NCBI RefSeq assembly: GCF_035083965.1
Contig: NC_089730.1
Span: 21,530,027-21,594,026, forward strand
Length of the DNA stretch: 64,000 nucleotides
Direction: 5' to 3'
Source of the DNA: Branchiostoma lanceolatum
Taxonomy: Eukaryota > Chordata > Leptocardii > Amphioxiformes > Branchiostomatidae
Shown: positions 1-8,910 of the stretch, piece by piece
How positions within the stretch are numbered: position 1 is the stretch's first letter
Layout: each line of letters starts with the position of its first letter
The notes under the pieces: model-generated
The model's database searches: none
What the model saw: the letters and a program-made list of their open reading frames with translations, nothing else
Told to the model about the DNA's origin: nothing
Position numbers and translations under genes: made by a program

Positions 1-271
1 GTACTGATTCCCCATATAATGCAGACTGCTGCAGTCACATGAAGGGGTTTTATACACACAACATAAAATTGGGACTGCAGACTTGTACTTGCTACAGAGC
101 TCTGGGAAAAATGGAAGGGAAAATATGTGGAGATATTCATCATCATAGACATAAGTATATTAGGCAATTTAATTCCTTTCTTTTACATGTATGTCCTCAC
201 TAAGTTTCTACTGAGAAATAAGAGCACTTAATCAAATCTGTTTGATGTGCAATTTCCTGTCATTTCCATAT
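1..271. other. Unassigned flank
   Basis: No gene, RNA or clear repeat is visible before the minisatellite starts. Confidence 0.5.
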
Positions 272-1262
272 CTGACACTGGCATACAGTACATACGTACA
301 TGTGTGTATCTCTCCCCTGCACACTACAACCTGACACTGGCATACAGTACATACCTACATGTGTGTATCTCTCCCCTGCACACTACAACCTGACACTGGC
401 ATACAGTACATACGTACATGTGTGTATCTCTCCCCTGCACACTACAACCTGACACTGGCATACAGTACATACCTACATGTGTGTATCTCTCCCCTGCACA
501 CTACAACCTGACACTGGCATACAGTACATACCTACATGTGTGTATCTCTCCCCTGCACACTACAACCTGACACTGGCATACAGTACATACGTACATGTGT
601 GTATCTCTCCCCTGCACACTACAACCTGACACTGGCATACAGTACATACCTACATGTGTGTATCTCTCCCCTGCACACTACAACCTGACACTGGCATACA
701 GTACATACCTACATGTGTGTATCTCTCCCCTGCACACTACAACCTGACACTGGCATACAGTACATACGTACATGTGTGTATCTCTCCCCTGCACACTACA
801 ACCTGACACTGGCATACAGTACATACCTACATGTGTGTATCTCTCCCCTGCACACTACAACCTGACACTGGCATACAGTACATACGTACATGTGTGTATC
901 TCTCCCCTGCACACTACAACCTGACACTGGCATACAGTACATACGTACATGTGTGTATCTCTCCCCTGCACACTACAACCTGACACTGGCATACAGTACA
1001 TACGTACATGTGTGTATCTCTCCCCTGCACACTACAACCTGACACTGGCATACAGTACATACGTACATGTGTGTATCTCTCCCCTGCACACTACAACCTG
1101 ACACTGGCATACAGTACATACGTACATGTGTGTATCTCTCCCCTGCACACTACAACCTGACACTGGCATACAGTACATACGTACATGTGTGTATCTCTCC
1201 CCTGCACACTACAACCTGACACTGGCATACAGTACATACCTACATGTGTGTATCTCTCCCCT
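272..1262. repeat. 59-bp minisatellite, about 17 copies
   Basis: The unit starts CTGACACTGGCATACAGTAC and recurs every 59 bases from 272 (331, 390, 449 and so on). Copies are almost identical and differ mainly at one G/C site in ATAC(G/C)TACAT. The order of that site is G C G C C G C C G C G G G G G G C. The array stops in mid-unit where a short inverted-repeat element begins. Open frames through it are by-products of the repeat, since 59 is not a multiple of 3. Confidence 0.97.
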
Positions 1263-1663
1263 CAGGGCTCGAAATACTGGGTGCATGTGCACCTGTGTGC
1301 ACCCAAAATTGGAGCTGACTGCACCTAATTTTTGACTGTGGGTGCACTGGTGCACCTAGATATTTTTGTAATGTAAGCTATAGGATAAGGGTACTATCGT
1401 ACACTTTAAGTATACAGAATATTCTTGAATTAAGTATCAGAAAAAGTAATAAAACCTTTTGTTGTACTTGATGTATCACTTGTTTGAAATCTTAAGGTTT
1501 ATAGCTATAGAATTACAGATTGAAGTTCTTAAGAGCGTTAAACGTTGTAATTATGTTTTGCTGACATTCAACTTTATTCTATGTGGTGCACCCAAAATTC
1601 TTTCTGTGCACCTAATTTTTTTGCACCAGTGCACCTATTTCCAAAACTCAATTTCGAGCACTG
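1263..1663. mobile_element. MITE-like element inserted in the minisatellite
   Basis: The left end CAGGGCTCGAAAT and the right end ATTTCGAGCACTG are imperfect inverted repeats. Inside, GTGCACC-type motifs occur in both orientations near both ends. CCCCT flanks both sides (1258-1262 and 1664-1668), and minisatellite-like sequence resumes to the right, so this is an insertion of about 401 bp. The ends resemble hAT-type elements, but the duplication is 5 bp and not the usual 8, so the superfamily is uncertain. It has no coding capacity. Confidence 0.7.
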
Positions 1664-2580
1664 CCCCTGCAACCTGACTCTGACGTATCTCTCCCTCGTG
1701 ACTTCCAGTATTACAGAACCTGTTATTGTTAGACATGACTTTATCATCACCATGGCAACAGGACCTGTCAAACATCATGACTTCCACATCGTCATGGCAA
1801 CCCGGCGGATCTGACGTACCCGGTTCACACCAGCATCCCAGCTCCATGTATAATTAATGTGTGTGTCCATTATTATGCTGCAGACTGGCATCAGACTGGG
1901 GAATGTGTTAAACAGGGTTGGAGAATCAGTTGGCACTGAGCCCAGAAATCAGGGATGGGAGGTGGATTCTATTTTCTGTATTCACAAAGAAAATTGAACT
2001 GTTTATTTCTACAGATAATCAACCATGGCCTCTATTCACAATTTATAATTACTGTATAGTCTTCCGAATAACTGCACTTAGATCTTGTCATATTCGTTTA
2101 ATTACAATAAGATCTATCATAATAATGTAAAAAATGTAAGTGAGATCAGGGTGTTAGGTGAGACCATCATGAGGCCCTGTTCCCAGGCAGAGGATGGTGC
2201 TACATTGTATCTCCAGGACCCCTTTCAGGACTAGAGCTGTGTACTATAGTCTATTGAGGACAGATATTCGATAATTGGGAATGACAAAAATATTTTACCC
2301 AGTGTCCCTGTCCAAAACATCGTAACTTCATGACATGAAATTGATGAAAATGTATTTTCATAAGCTTAAAATGACAGATTGAACAACGAAAATCAACAAC
2401 ATGGCTCTCAAACAATGAGTGGGACAGAAAATAATTTAAAGCTGGAGACAGTCCTATAGCTAGACTGGACATTGGAATGATGGCTTGTACGATGTACATA
2501 TCTATCTTTCTATGTCATTCTAGAGTTCGAGGTGTGCAGTGATTCATGTAAATATAGTAAATGTATATGTATACAGTATA
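1664..2580. other. Degenerate minisatellite end, then unassigned DNA
   Basis: The first 60 or so bases are a decayed continuation of the 59-bp repeat (CTGCAACCTGACTCTGACG, then TATCTCTCCC). Short ATCATGACTTC-like repeats follow near 1730-1800. I see no gene in the rest. Confidence 0.5.
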
Positions 2581-2973
2581 CAGTGTTCTCACCAGAATTT
2601 TTTCACAGCATAGGGGTCAGGTAAAGGAGGCCAACTTTACGCAACGCAAGTCACGCACAGAGTGCCGAAGACATGACAAGAGTAGGGAGTCTGGCATGCT
2701 CCCGAGAAAAATCTTTAAATTCATAACCCAATGAGGCACTATTTTCTACATTTTGAGGGATAAATTTGGTAAAGTGTTTCCTCTGTCACAGTCTTATTCT
2801 AAAACCAAATATAAACTTTTCATAAGATTTATGAAGGGTCTCAAGGTTCTCCCAAGAAAGAAACACCCCTATGCTGGTTCAAACACAGCATAGGGGTCCA
2901 GATCACAGCATAGGGGGTCCAAATCACAGCATAGGGGGCCCCTATGCAGAAAAGGCCTGGCGAGAACACTGGT
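2581..2973. mobile_element. MITE-like element with 15-bp terminal inverted repeats
   Basis: It begins CAGTGTTCTCACCAG and ends CTGGCGAGAACACTG, which are inverted repeats with one mismatch. Subterminal CACAGCATAGGGG motifs recur four times (near 2604, 2885, 2906 and 2925), with CCCCTATGC in the opposite orientation. No convincing target duplication was found. It is non-coding, about 393 bp. Confidence 0.7.
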
Positions 2974-2982
2974 AATGGTATA

Positions 2983-3017
<35 letters not shown>

Positions 3018-4399
3018 CTTGCACTGACAGGGGTCAGGTCACGTTAATTTGATAAATCTCCAGTCGTCATTTCCCAGACTTGATAATAGATAAAGGATGT
3101 CCGGCTAGCTACATGTACTGCAACTACGTACCGGGTAGCTGGTATTCCAAAACACAGATCACTTTATTTAGACATGGCTAACAACATCAAACAACATTTC
3201 CGTAAACACAGGCCTTGTTTTTTGTTTTGTTTTGTTTTGTTTTTTTTCCCACATGCACAGTATTACCAATTCACAGAAATTTGATAACAATTTCTATTTC
3301 ATCACTTCTGCAAGAAATAAAAAACATAAATAAACCTGAAACACGTAAAATATTGAAGTAATGATTGTGTTTTCCTATCTTTTTTGCCTACCATGATTGT
3401 GACAAATATTGTGAGAAATATGTCCCATTTTCCCCGGTCCACTGCCCACCCGTTCATTATCTCCTGCCTTTCTCCTGATAACGACCATATAAATGATTCA
3501 TCAGAAACCTCGGCCCGGCCTGAACAGTCTAAGGTCTGATTGATCACCAATAATCAATATCTCCTGATCATAACATTAGGCAGATTAACAAGAGGAGAGA
3601 TACAGAGATTGGTGAGTGGTTGAAAAATACCACATTTGCTACAATTTAGTTTCATCTGTGTAATACAATAATGATGTGATAACAATTAGTCTATCAATAG
3701 ATAAATGTTTAAAAAAATCATAAAACAGACACACTGACAGTGACAGGCTAGGCATTCAAAATATTGCTATGGTGCCCAAAATCACCATGTTTCCTATTGG
3801 GACCTCAACAGCTACCAACATGACAAATTTCAAACAAATCCATCAAGAGGATCTTGAGTTATAGATGGGAACACATATTTTTGCATTAAACACGGACAGA
3901 AATAGTACTAGTACCTCGTCAGAGGACTGGTGAATTTTTTTAACCAAGGTAATAATGTTTATTTTCCTGTTAAAAATATGAACGGATAGACCAATAAATG
4001 ATTACAAAATACTACAATTATGATTTAGTTACATTCACTGATTTGTAATGAGGTTAATGGAACAAAAACACTGTTATCACAATTCAGACATGTTAGATTA
4101 TGTTTACTCTTCTACTGATACTATGATTATGAAGGCCATTCAATAACTGACAATAGTTCAAATCCCACATTTGGTTAGATTTGTGTAATCATGATGGGGG
4201 AACAAAAGATATAAAATGTGACATACAAGTACATGTATGTAACACAATGCAGAAAGAAAACATGATGTCCTCTGTCCTGTGTTGTTATGTCCCTTGGGAT
4301 AATCCATTATGTCATACGTGTACTATTTTGCTTTGGGGATCGTCCATAAACATGTAGACGTGGTGGGAAATGGGGCTGTTTACTGTTATTGCTACTTTA
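2974..4399. other. Intergenic, with AT microsatellite
   Basis: A TA dinucleotide run covers about 2981-3014, next to the element above, and a T-rich GTTTT run lies near 3218-3248. Open frames here are short and show no recognisable domain. Confidence 0.5.
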
Positions 4400-4500
4400 A
4401 GTACAATGTATCATCTCTCTCCCCTATCATGACCTCAATGAAAAGCAACCTGCAGGCTGATTTGAGTTCTTTAATGATGATAACAATAAAAATAATTTTT
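4400..4500 (+). mobile_element. LINE 3'-UTR relic
   Basis: The segment around ATCATGACCTCAATGAAAAG followed by CCTGCAGGCTGATT matches the LINE 3' end at 33260-33320 and, in antisense, ROCO intron 1. It is an old 5'-truncated copy. Confidence 0.55.
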
Positions 4501-5257
4501 ATTGCATATTCATGGCTCAAGGGCTAAATGCACATATATGAGTTATGACCACATGTGGTCTAAAGGATGTGATATAGAAGGCATAAAAACTAAAATACTG
4601 GGTACCACATTCTACTAGTAACGCTATGAACAAATAAACAAACAGAAAAAGTTGTAATCTTTTGAAGCCGTACAGCGAAACATTAAAACAGGCCTAAACC
4701 CTGCCTGGGTCATTAGAACGTGCTATCTGCATATCTCTCCCTGCAGTGCAGAAAGTGGTGATAAATTAATTAGGTCTCCCTCCACGTACAGTTATTCCCT
4801 GAGTACAGTCCACACCTGGGGCCTGATGCCTGCACATGGGTCACAGGACTCACAACGGTTTTCACACAGAAATCATTTTAGATGTACCGTAAGAATGAAA
4901 ATAGCTCACTTCTGACACTTTTCTGTAAAATGCTCTCTAGTCTTGAGCAAGGGCCCTGCAAAATTTGATTCATGATACAGCAGGAGGTTTTCCTTGGATA
5001 CTGTAAATCTTGAAATGTTTGCAGTTATAGCTTATTTTGGTTTTGTTTTGGCAGTTTTTATGGTGACCCCTTTGCTATAGCATAAATGCATGACACCACG
5101 CACACCAGTATATGCAATTCTGATGTGTAACTACTCTACTTCAGATTCACTGAACTATCCACTTGCTGTTACAAAGGCCTAGCACTAGGGGCAGTAAAAA
5201 TACACAGAATACACAGAATACAACCAAACTGGATGATGTTTATCACAAAAACACCTT
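4501..5257. other. Intergenic
   Basis: No gene was seen. A diverged ACTGTAAAT...GAAATGTTTGC stretch near 5000 resembles the left end of the MITE at 16228. Confidence 0.4.
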
Positions 5258-5424
5258 TGAAACACCGAAAGGGAAAGTAACATAAACTGCCGGCCCCGGG
5301 GTTCGATCCCCCGAGCTCCGGATCATAACCTCACGCACTCTAACCACTAGACTAAAAGGTCGCGACCCCATAGGCTGAGCAGTTAGCGTGGTGCTATCAC
5401 TGCTGCATGATAGTCCGTGTTACA
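5258..5424 (-). repeat. LTR copy 1 (3' LTR on minus strand), tRNA-like
   Basis: On the minus strand it contains TAGTCTAGTGGTTAGAGTG (A-box-like) and, downstream, GGGATCGAACCCC (B-box-like) within a CGGGG/CCCCG stem. This resembles the two halves of a tRNA gene promoter. A complete cloverleaf is not convincing, because the anticodon stem does not pair well. Confidence 0.8.
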
Positions 5425-5529
5425 TTACTCCCCCTTTTCCCTCAGATTCGCCCTCGAATCTGCACTCGAACCCCCGAGTTCGTCCCCTGTGAGGAATGTT
5501 ACGTCTCACAGGGCCACTTCTGACACCAA

Positions 5530-5696
5530 TGAAACACCGAAAGGGAAAGTAACATAAACTGCCGGCCCCGGGGTTCGATCCCCCGAGCTCCGGATCATAA
5601 CCTCACGCACTCTAACCACTAGACTAAAAGGTCGCGACCCCATAGGCTGAGCAGTTAGCGTGGTGCTATCACTGCTGCATGATAGTCCGTGTTACA
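5530..5696 (-). repeat. LTR copy 2 (5' LTR on minus strand), tRNA-like
   Basis: Identical over 167 bp to the copy at 5258-5424, including both tRNA-promoter-like boxes. Confidence 0.8.
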
Positions 5697-6465
5697 CCTT
5701 CATTGCTGTTGTATGAAGTAAGCAAAACTTGAAGCATTATCCCTAAACTATAAGCCATTCTAATGGTACATCGACAACAATCCTGTCCGTGACAACACCA
5801 CTCAACCTTCCCTAGTGACACCATCATGTGACGCTCCCTCCCCGTTATATTTGCTCCGGTCTAGTCCATGTCTACATCATCATTAACGCTAGAAACACAC
5901 ACTCAACAAGCCGGGACCGTTAGCTAGCTTCTCCTGACATCCAACCCGGTCCCAATGAGGTATAACAGGTGAGATTGTGCCTGTGCAGACGACCATTCCC
6001 ACCACACCTGTCCTGTGCTACGTTTTCAGCCATTTCGAACCGCGCACGGCTCAACATCGATCCCAGCCCTCCATAACACTCGGCCCCGCCCACGGCAAAT
6101 ATCACCTCCGCACCACCACTTCCGGGTTACCGGCAATCGGGGGTGAAAACTGCGGATTCGGGCAGAGTTAACCCCCCGGGGTTGTTGGAGTATTTGTACG
6201 GTACCTTGTAGGACCGGGACGGTACAGAGATCCACGTCAGTATCTAATGAACCGGCTGTATGAAAATGTCATTGGGGGATGGATGGACCGAAACGCGCCC
6301 AATACGGGATATTTTTATTAACCTCGTATCATTAAATTTCAACAAATCTGGGCGTCAAAACCTAAAGTGTGAATCGCCACGGTTTCCAACTGACTAAGAA
6401 TGTTATTTTTGGAGAGGAACGGACTACGAAAGATTAGGAATTTGAAGAAAATTAAAGGTACTTAC
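5697..6465. other. CpG-rich promoter-like region / putative intron
   Basis: The stretch 5820-6240 is GC- and CpG-rich, unlike its surroundings, and contains ACTTCCGG (ETS-type) near 6118. If the exon call at 6466 is right, this lies in the first intron of a minus-strand gene. Otherwise it could be a separate promoter. Open frames on both strands look like GC-driven shadows. Confidence 0.4.
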
Positions 6466-6493
6466 GGTCGCCCACCACCGCCTTCAGAGCCAT
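6466..6493 (-). CDS. Candidate first coding exon of a minus-strand gene (partial)
   Basis: On the minus strand, AAG-ATG-GCT reads M-A-L-K-A-V-V-G-D and is cut after 28 coding bases by a strong donor, GTAAGTACC. The ATG has a good context (AAGATGGCT). About 270 bp upstream of it lies the CTCTCGCGAGAG palindrome, and the ROCO gene starts in the opposite direction near 7.3 kb. A divergent promoter pair is therefore likely. I could not follow later exons to the left, so the product is unknown and the gene may have a long first intron or be a chance arrangement. Confidence 0.35.
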
Positions 6494-6755
6494 CTTGGAT
6501 TTGAATGTACAATGGAGCAGTCCATTTGAAAGAAGTGCATTCTTTTCAGCTGAATATATCCGTCCTATGTATGTGATACTGGTCGTATCTTAAGACATTT
6601 CAATTCAAAACCAAAATAATATTAGATGCAGTATTCGTAAAATAGGTGCTTGTTGTCATTTTATATGGCGTTGCGTTATTTAAAAATGCAGAAAGGACTG
6701 GACACCCATATATTAGAGTAGCACCGCCTAACTTGTGATGGTGGGTCACCATGGT

Positions 6756-6767
6756 CTCTCGCGAGAG
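6756..6767. promoter_or_regulatory. CTCTCGCGAGAG core-promoter palindrome
   Basis: This is a perfect 12-bp palindrome containing TCTCGCGAGA, a motif known from TATA-less, often bidirectional, metazoan promoters. Its position between two oppositely oriented putative starts fits that role. Function is inferred. Confidence 0.55.
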
Positions 6768-6866
6768 TTCCCGAGATAATGACATCATCTTTTCCTGTAG
6801 TGTCAAAGGGCAGACACCCGGATGAGGGATCGACCATTGCAGCTACGGATGGGTTTAATTGCAGTT

Positions 6867-6902
6867 CAAGGAGGTTAAAAGTATCACTGTTTAACCTCCT
6901 TG
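6867..6902. repeat. Perfect 13-bp inverted repeat with 10-base loop
   Basis: CAAGGAGGTTAAA and TTTAACCTCCTTG flank a 10-base loop. It could form a hairpin. No T-run or gene end suggests a terminator, so its role is unknown. Confidence 0.6.
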
Positions 6903-7269
6903 GTAAGATTTAGCTATTGGCATCTCCCAATAACAGAAAAAAATTAATATAGGTTGCTTTTTCTCTAAAAAGTCTTGACCATGCCTAATGGCAACTTTCC
7001 TGAGAACTTTTAACTTCATACCGACTTTATCTACATTTTAATTCATTTTATTTATTCATTTTTATCTATAACAACCACAACCACATCCACTCCCTCCCCC
7101 TCATCAGACACCAAAGTGATTAAAATCAAAACACTTTCGTTAATTGTAACGTTACACACCGATTCATTCGTAGCACGATGGTCTCTGTATTCTCAATGAT
7201 AGGTCATTTCCAAAGGTGAAACTGAAAGTCATGACATGGGCGCGCCTGGAGTCCCGGGCTGCTGACCTG

Positions 7270-7303
7270 GTGATGACGTCATCACAATGACGAAGGCGGA
7301 AGT
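7270..7303 (+). promoter_or_regulatory. Palindromic CRE and ETS site, likely ROCO promoter
   Basis: GTGATGACGTCATCAC is a perfect 16-bp palindrome around the CREB/ATF site TGACGTCA. It is followed by ATGACG and GCGGAAGT (ETS-type). A 5'-UTR exon probably starts shortly downstream, since a GTAGGT donor lies at 7491. No TATA box was seen. Confidence 0.5.
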
Positions 7304-7490
7304 TGTGAGTCAGAAGTTTCGGTGTCCGTGCTCGGCCGGTTGATCGGAAAGACTGTCAAATACGACGATTTTGGGAGCCTGGGTTCAGCTCACAGATCTA
7401 AACAGAGCATTACCAAAGTTTGACTGTAATGTTGGCGACATCAGTGGCTCAAGTGCGGCTCTGCTATGGTGTTTTTACCGTCTGATGAAG
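7304..7490 (+). other. Candidate 5'-UTR exon of the ROCO gene
   Basis: The GC-rich stretch downstream of the CRE ends CTGATGAAG|GTAGGT, a good donor at 7491. The matching acceptor would be TCTATTACAG at 8752-8761, 149 bases before the ROCO ATG. The start is not defined by sequence. Confidence 0.4.
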
Positions 7491-8761
7491 GTAGGTTTCT
7501 AACGCCTTTGTACTGAGCTATACTGTAACGTATCATCATGTACAGAACTGGCTACTAATAACAAGTTAGGTAGTGCTCAGCGTCGGTTCAAGGTGGACGT
7601 CTTATTTCAGAATCAGTGGCAGTAACGTTACAATTTAAAGCGAAAGATCAGCCCATAACTTGTGCTAAATAGGCTGACGTTGACCTATAAATATAGCAAT
7701 GTAGGTCACGCTACTCAGGATACACACCCGTACGCCAGTCGGAGAGAGTGCCAATGGTTTACAGTGTTCCAGATAATTACACATGGCTTCACTGGGCCTG
7801 TAACAACCGCCAGACAACATAACTTGGAATCCATACTAAGCGATTGTAAAAGACGGTGTGGGATCCAGGATATTCCTTTTCCTTGTTTATTTTAGCGATG
7901 TGTAGTTTGCGAGTGTGTACACCCGGGTTAAAGTTTATCAACCTTATCAGTAGAACGGATATAACGTTAAACATATCTATCAGCTGCGTTTGCCTTTCCC
8001 CGATAGGCGATAAGGTTTGGCAACTCATTACTAATCTCCAAGCAGATGTAAGGATCCGGTTAATTCTCGGTGTTTCACGTCTGTTTTTGCAACATTTTCA
8101 TGTTATGCTTACCTTTACGGAATCGGATATGAGTTTGAGTTTACGGACGCCAACCTGGCAACCATGTATGGCCATGTATAATTATGTAGTACTTTCCGCG
8201 GAATGGAAACATACTTGTTTTTGCTACGTATACGTTTCTTCCTCTTCTTCTTCCTCTCACTCCTAACAAATAAGGCCAATGACCTGGACCAGACGGCTGT
8301 CACCCTGGCGTACTGGTACACCCTGTGGTGTTCGATTACATAATGTAGCAACTTGGCATGACAGAGCTGGAGGACTTTGTTACAGGCTAGACCATGTGAA
8401 GATAAACATGATGTAGTTGCCTGCAAATGATACCTTTCTAGTATACCATCGTATTTTTAAAAGTTAATTATGTGTTTTAACGGATCGACGTCACCAAAAT
8501 ACAAGGAAACCGAGAATGAGCCAGATCCGAGTTACATCTGCTTGGAGATTACTAATCACTGTCAACAGCAAGCGCCTGGTCTACTTTGTGAGCATCTGAT
8601 CCACCTCCAAGCAAATGCGTTATTTTTTATCCTTTTGTCGGTCCTTTCGACATCTCTGCTTCAACAAGTATTAGACCAAAGAAACCAAATATCTGACAAC
8701 TGAACCTTACAATGAAAAACTTTGTACACTAACACCCTTCAATTTTTTCCCATCTATTACA
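7491..8761 (+). other. Putative 5'-UTR intron
   Basis: It is bounded by GTAGGT and a pyrimidine-rich TTTTTTCCCATCTATTACAG. Open frames inside (longest 136 codons at 7856-8266) show no domain and contain low-complexity CTTCTTCC runs. I regard them as chance. Confidence 0.35.
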
Positions 8762-8910
8762 GGTGCTTCTTCTCGTGGGTTTGCAGTACGGTTTTAGAAG
8801 GTCCGGACGTATTGAGGAGAAGAAAATAGTTCCTGTCACCTAAAACTGAAAGTGTCAACAATGAAAACCTGATACCTACAGACCTACAGCATCTAAAAGA
8901 ATAAGCCAGA

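Larger units (their letters stand above)
5258..5696 (-). mobile_element. TRIM: miniature LTR retrotransposon with tRNA-like LTRs
   Basis: Two identical 167-bp direct repeats (5258-5424 and 5530-5696) bound a 105-bp interior. Read on the minus strand, each repeat starts TGTAACACGG and ends GGTGTTTCA, the TG...CA form of LTRs. The interior begins TTGGTGTCAGAAGTGG right after the first LTR, as a primer-binding site would. It ends GAGGGAAAAGGGGGAGTAA, a purine tract just before the second LTR. CCTT flanks both sides (5254-5257 and 5697-5700). There is no coding capacity, so it would be non-autonomous. Identical LTRs point to a recent insertion. Each LTR also holds A-box and B-box-like tRNA promoter sequences. 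Confidence 0.85.
6494..7269. other. Intergenic/divergent promoter zone
   Basis: It lies between the putative minus-strand start at 6493 and the CRE/ETS promoter at 7270. It holds the CTCTCGCGAGAG palindrome (6756-6767) and a perfect 13-bp inverted repeat (6867-6902). Confidence 0.45.

Noticed and set aside
272-1262. CRISPR-like regular repeats
   Set aside because: Units are contiguous with no spacers, and the DNA is animal. It is a minisatellite.
1126-1335. Open frame over the minisatellite end
   Set aside because: It only reads the 59-bp repeat and the inserted element, with no domain.
6867-6902. Hairpin as a transcription terminator
   Set aside because: Rho-independent-type terminators are not expected in animal nuclear DNA, and no gene ends here.
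7856-8266. 136-codon frame upstream of ROCO
   Set aside because: It lies in the putative 5' intron, with low-complexity Ser runs and no recognisable family.
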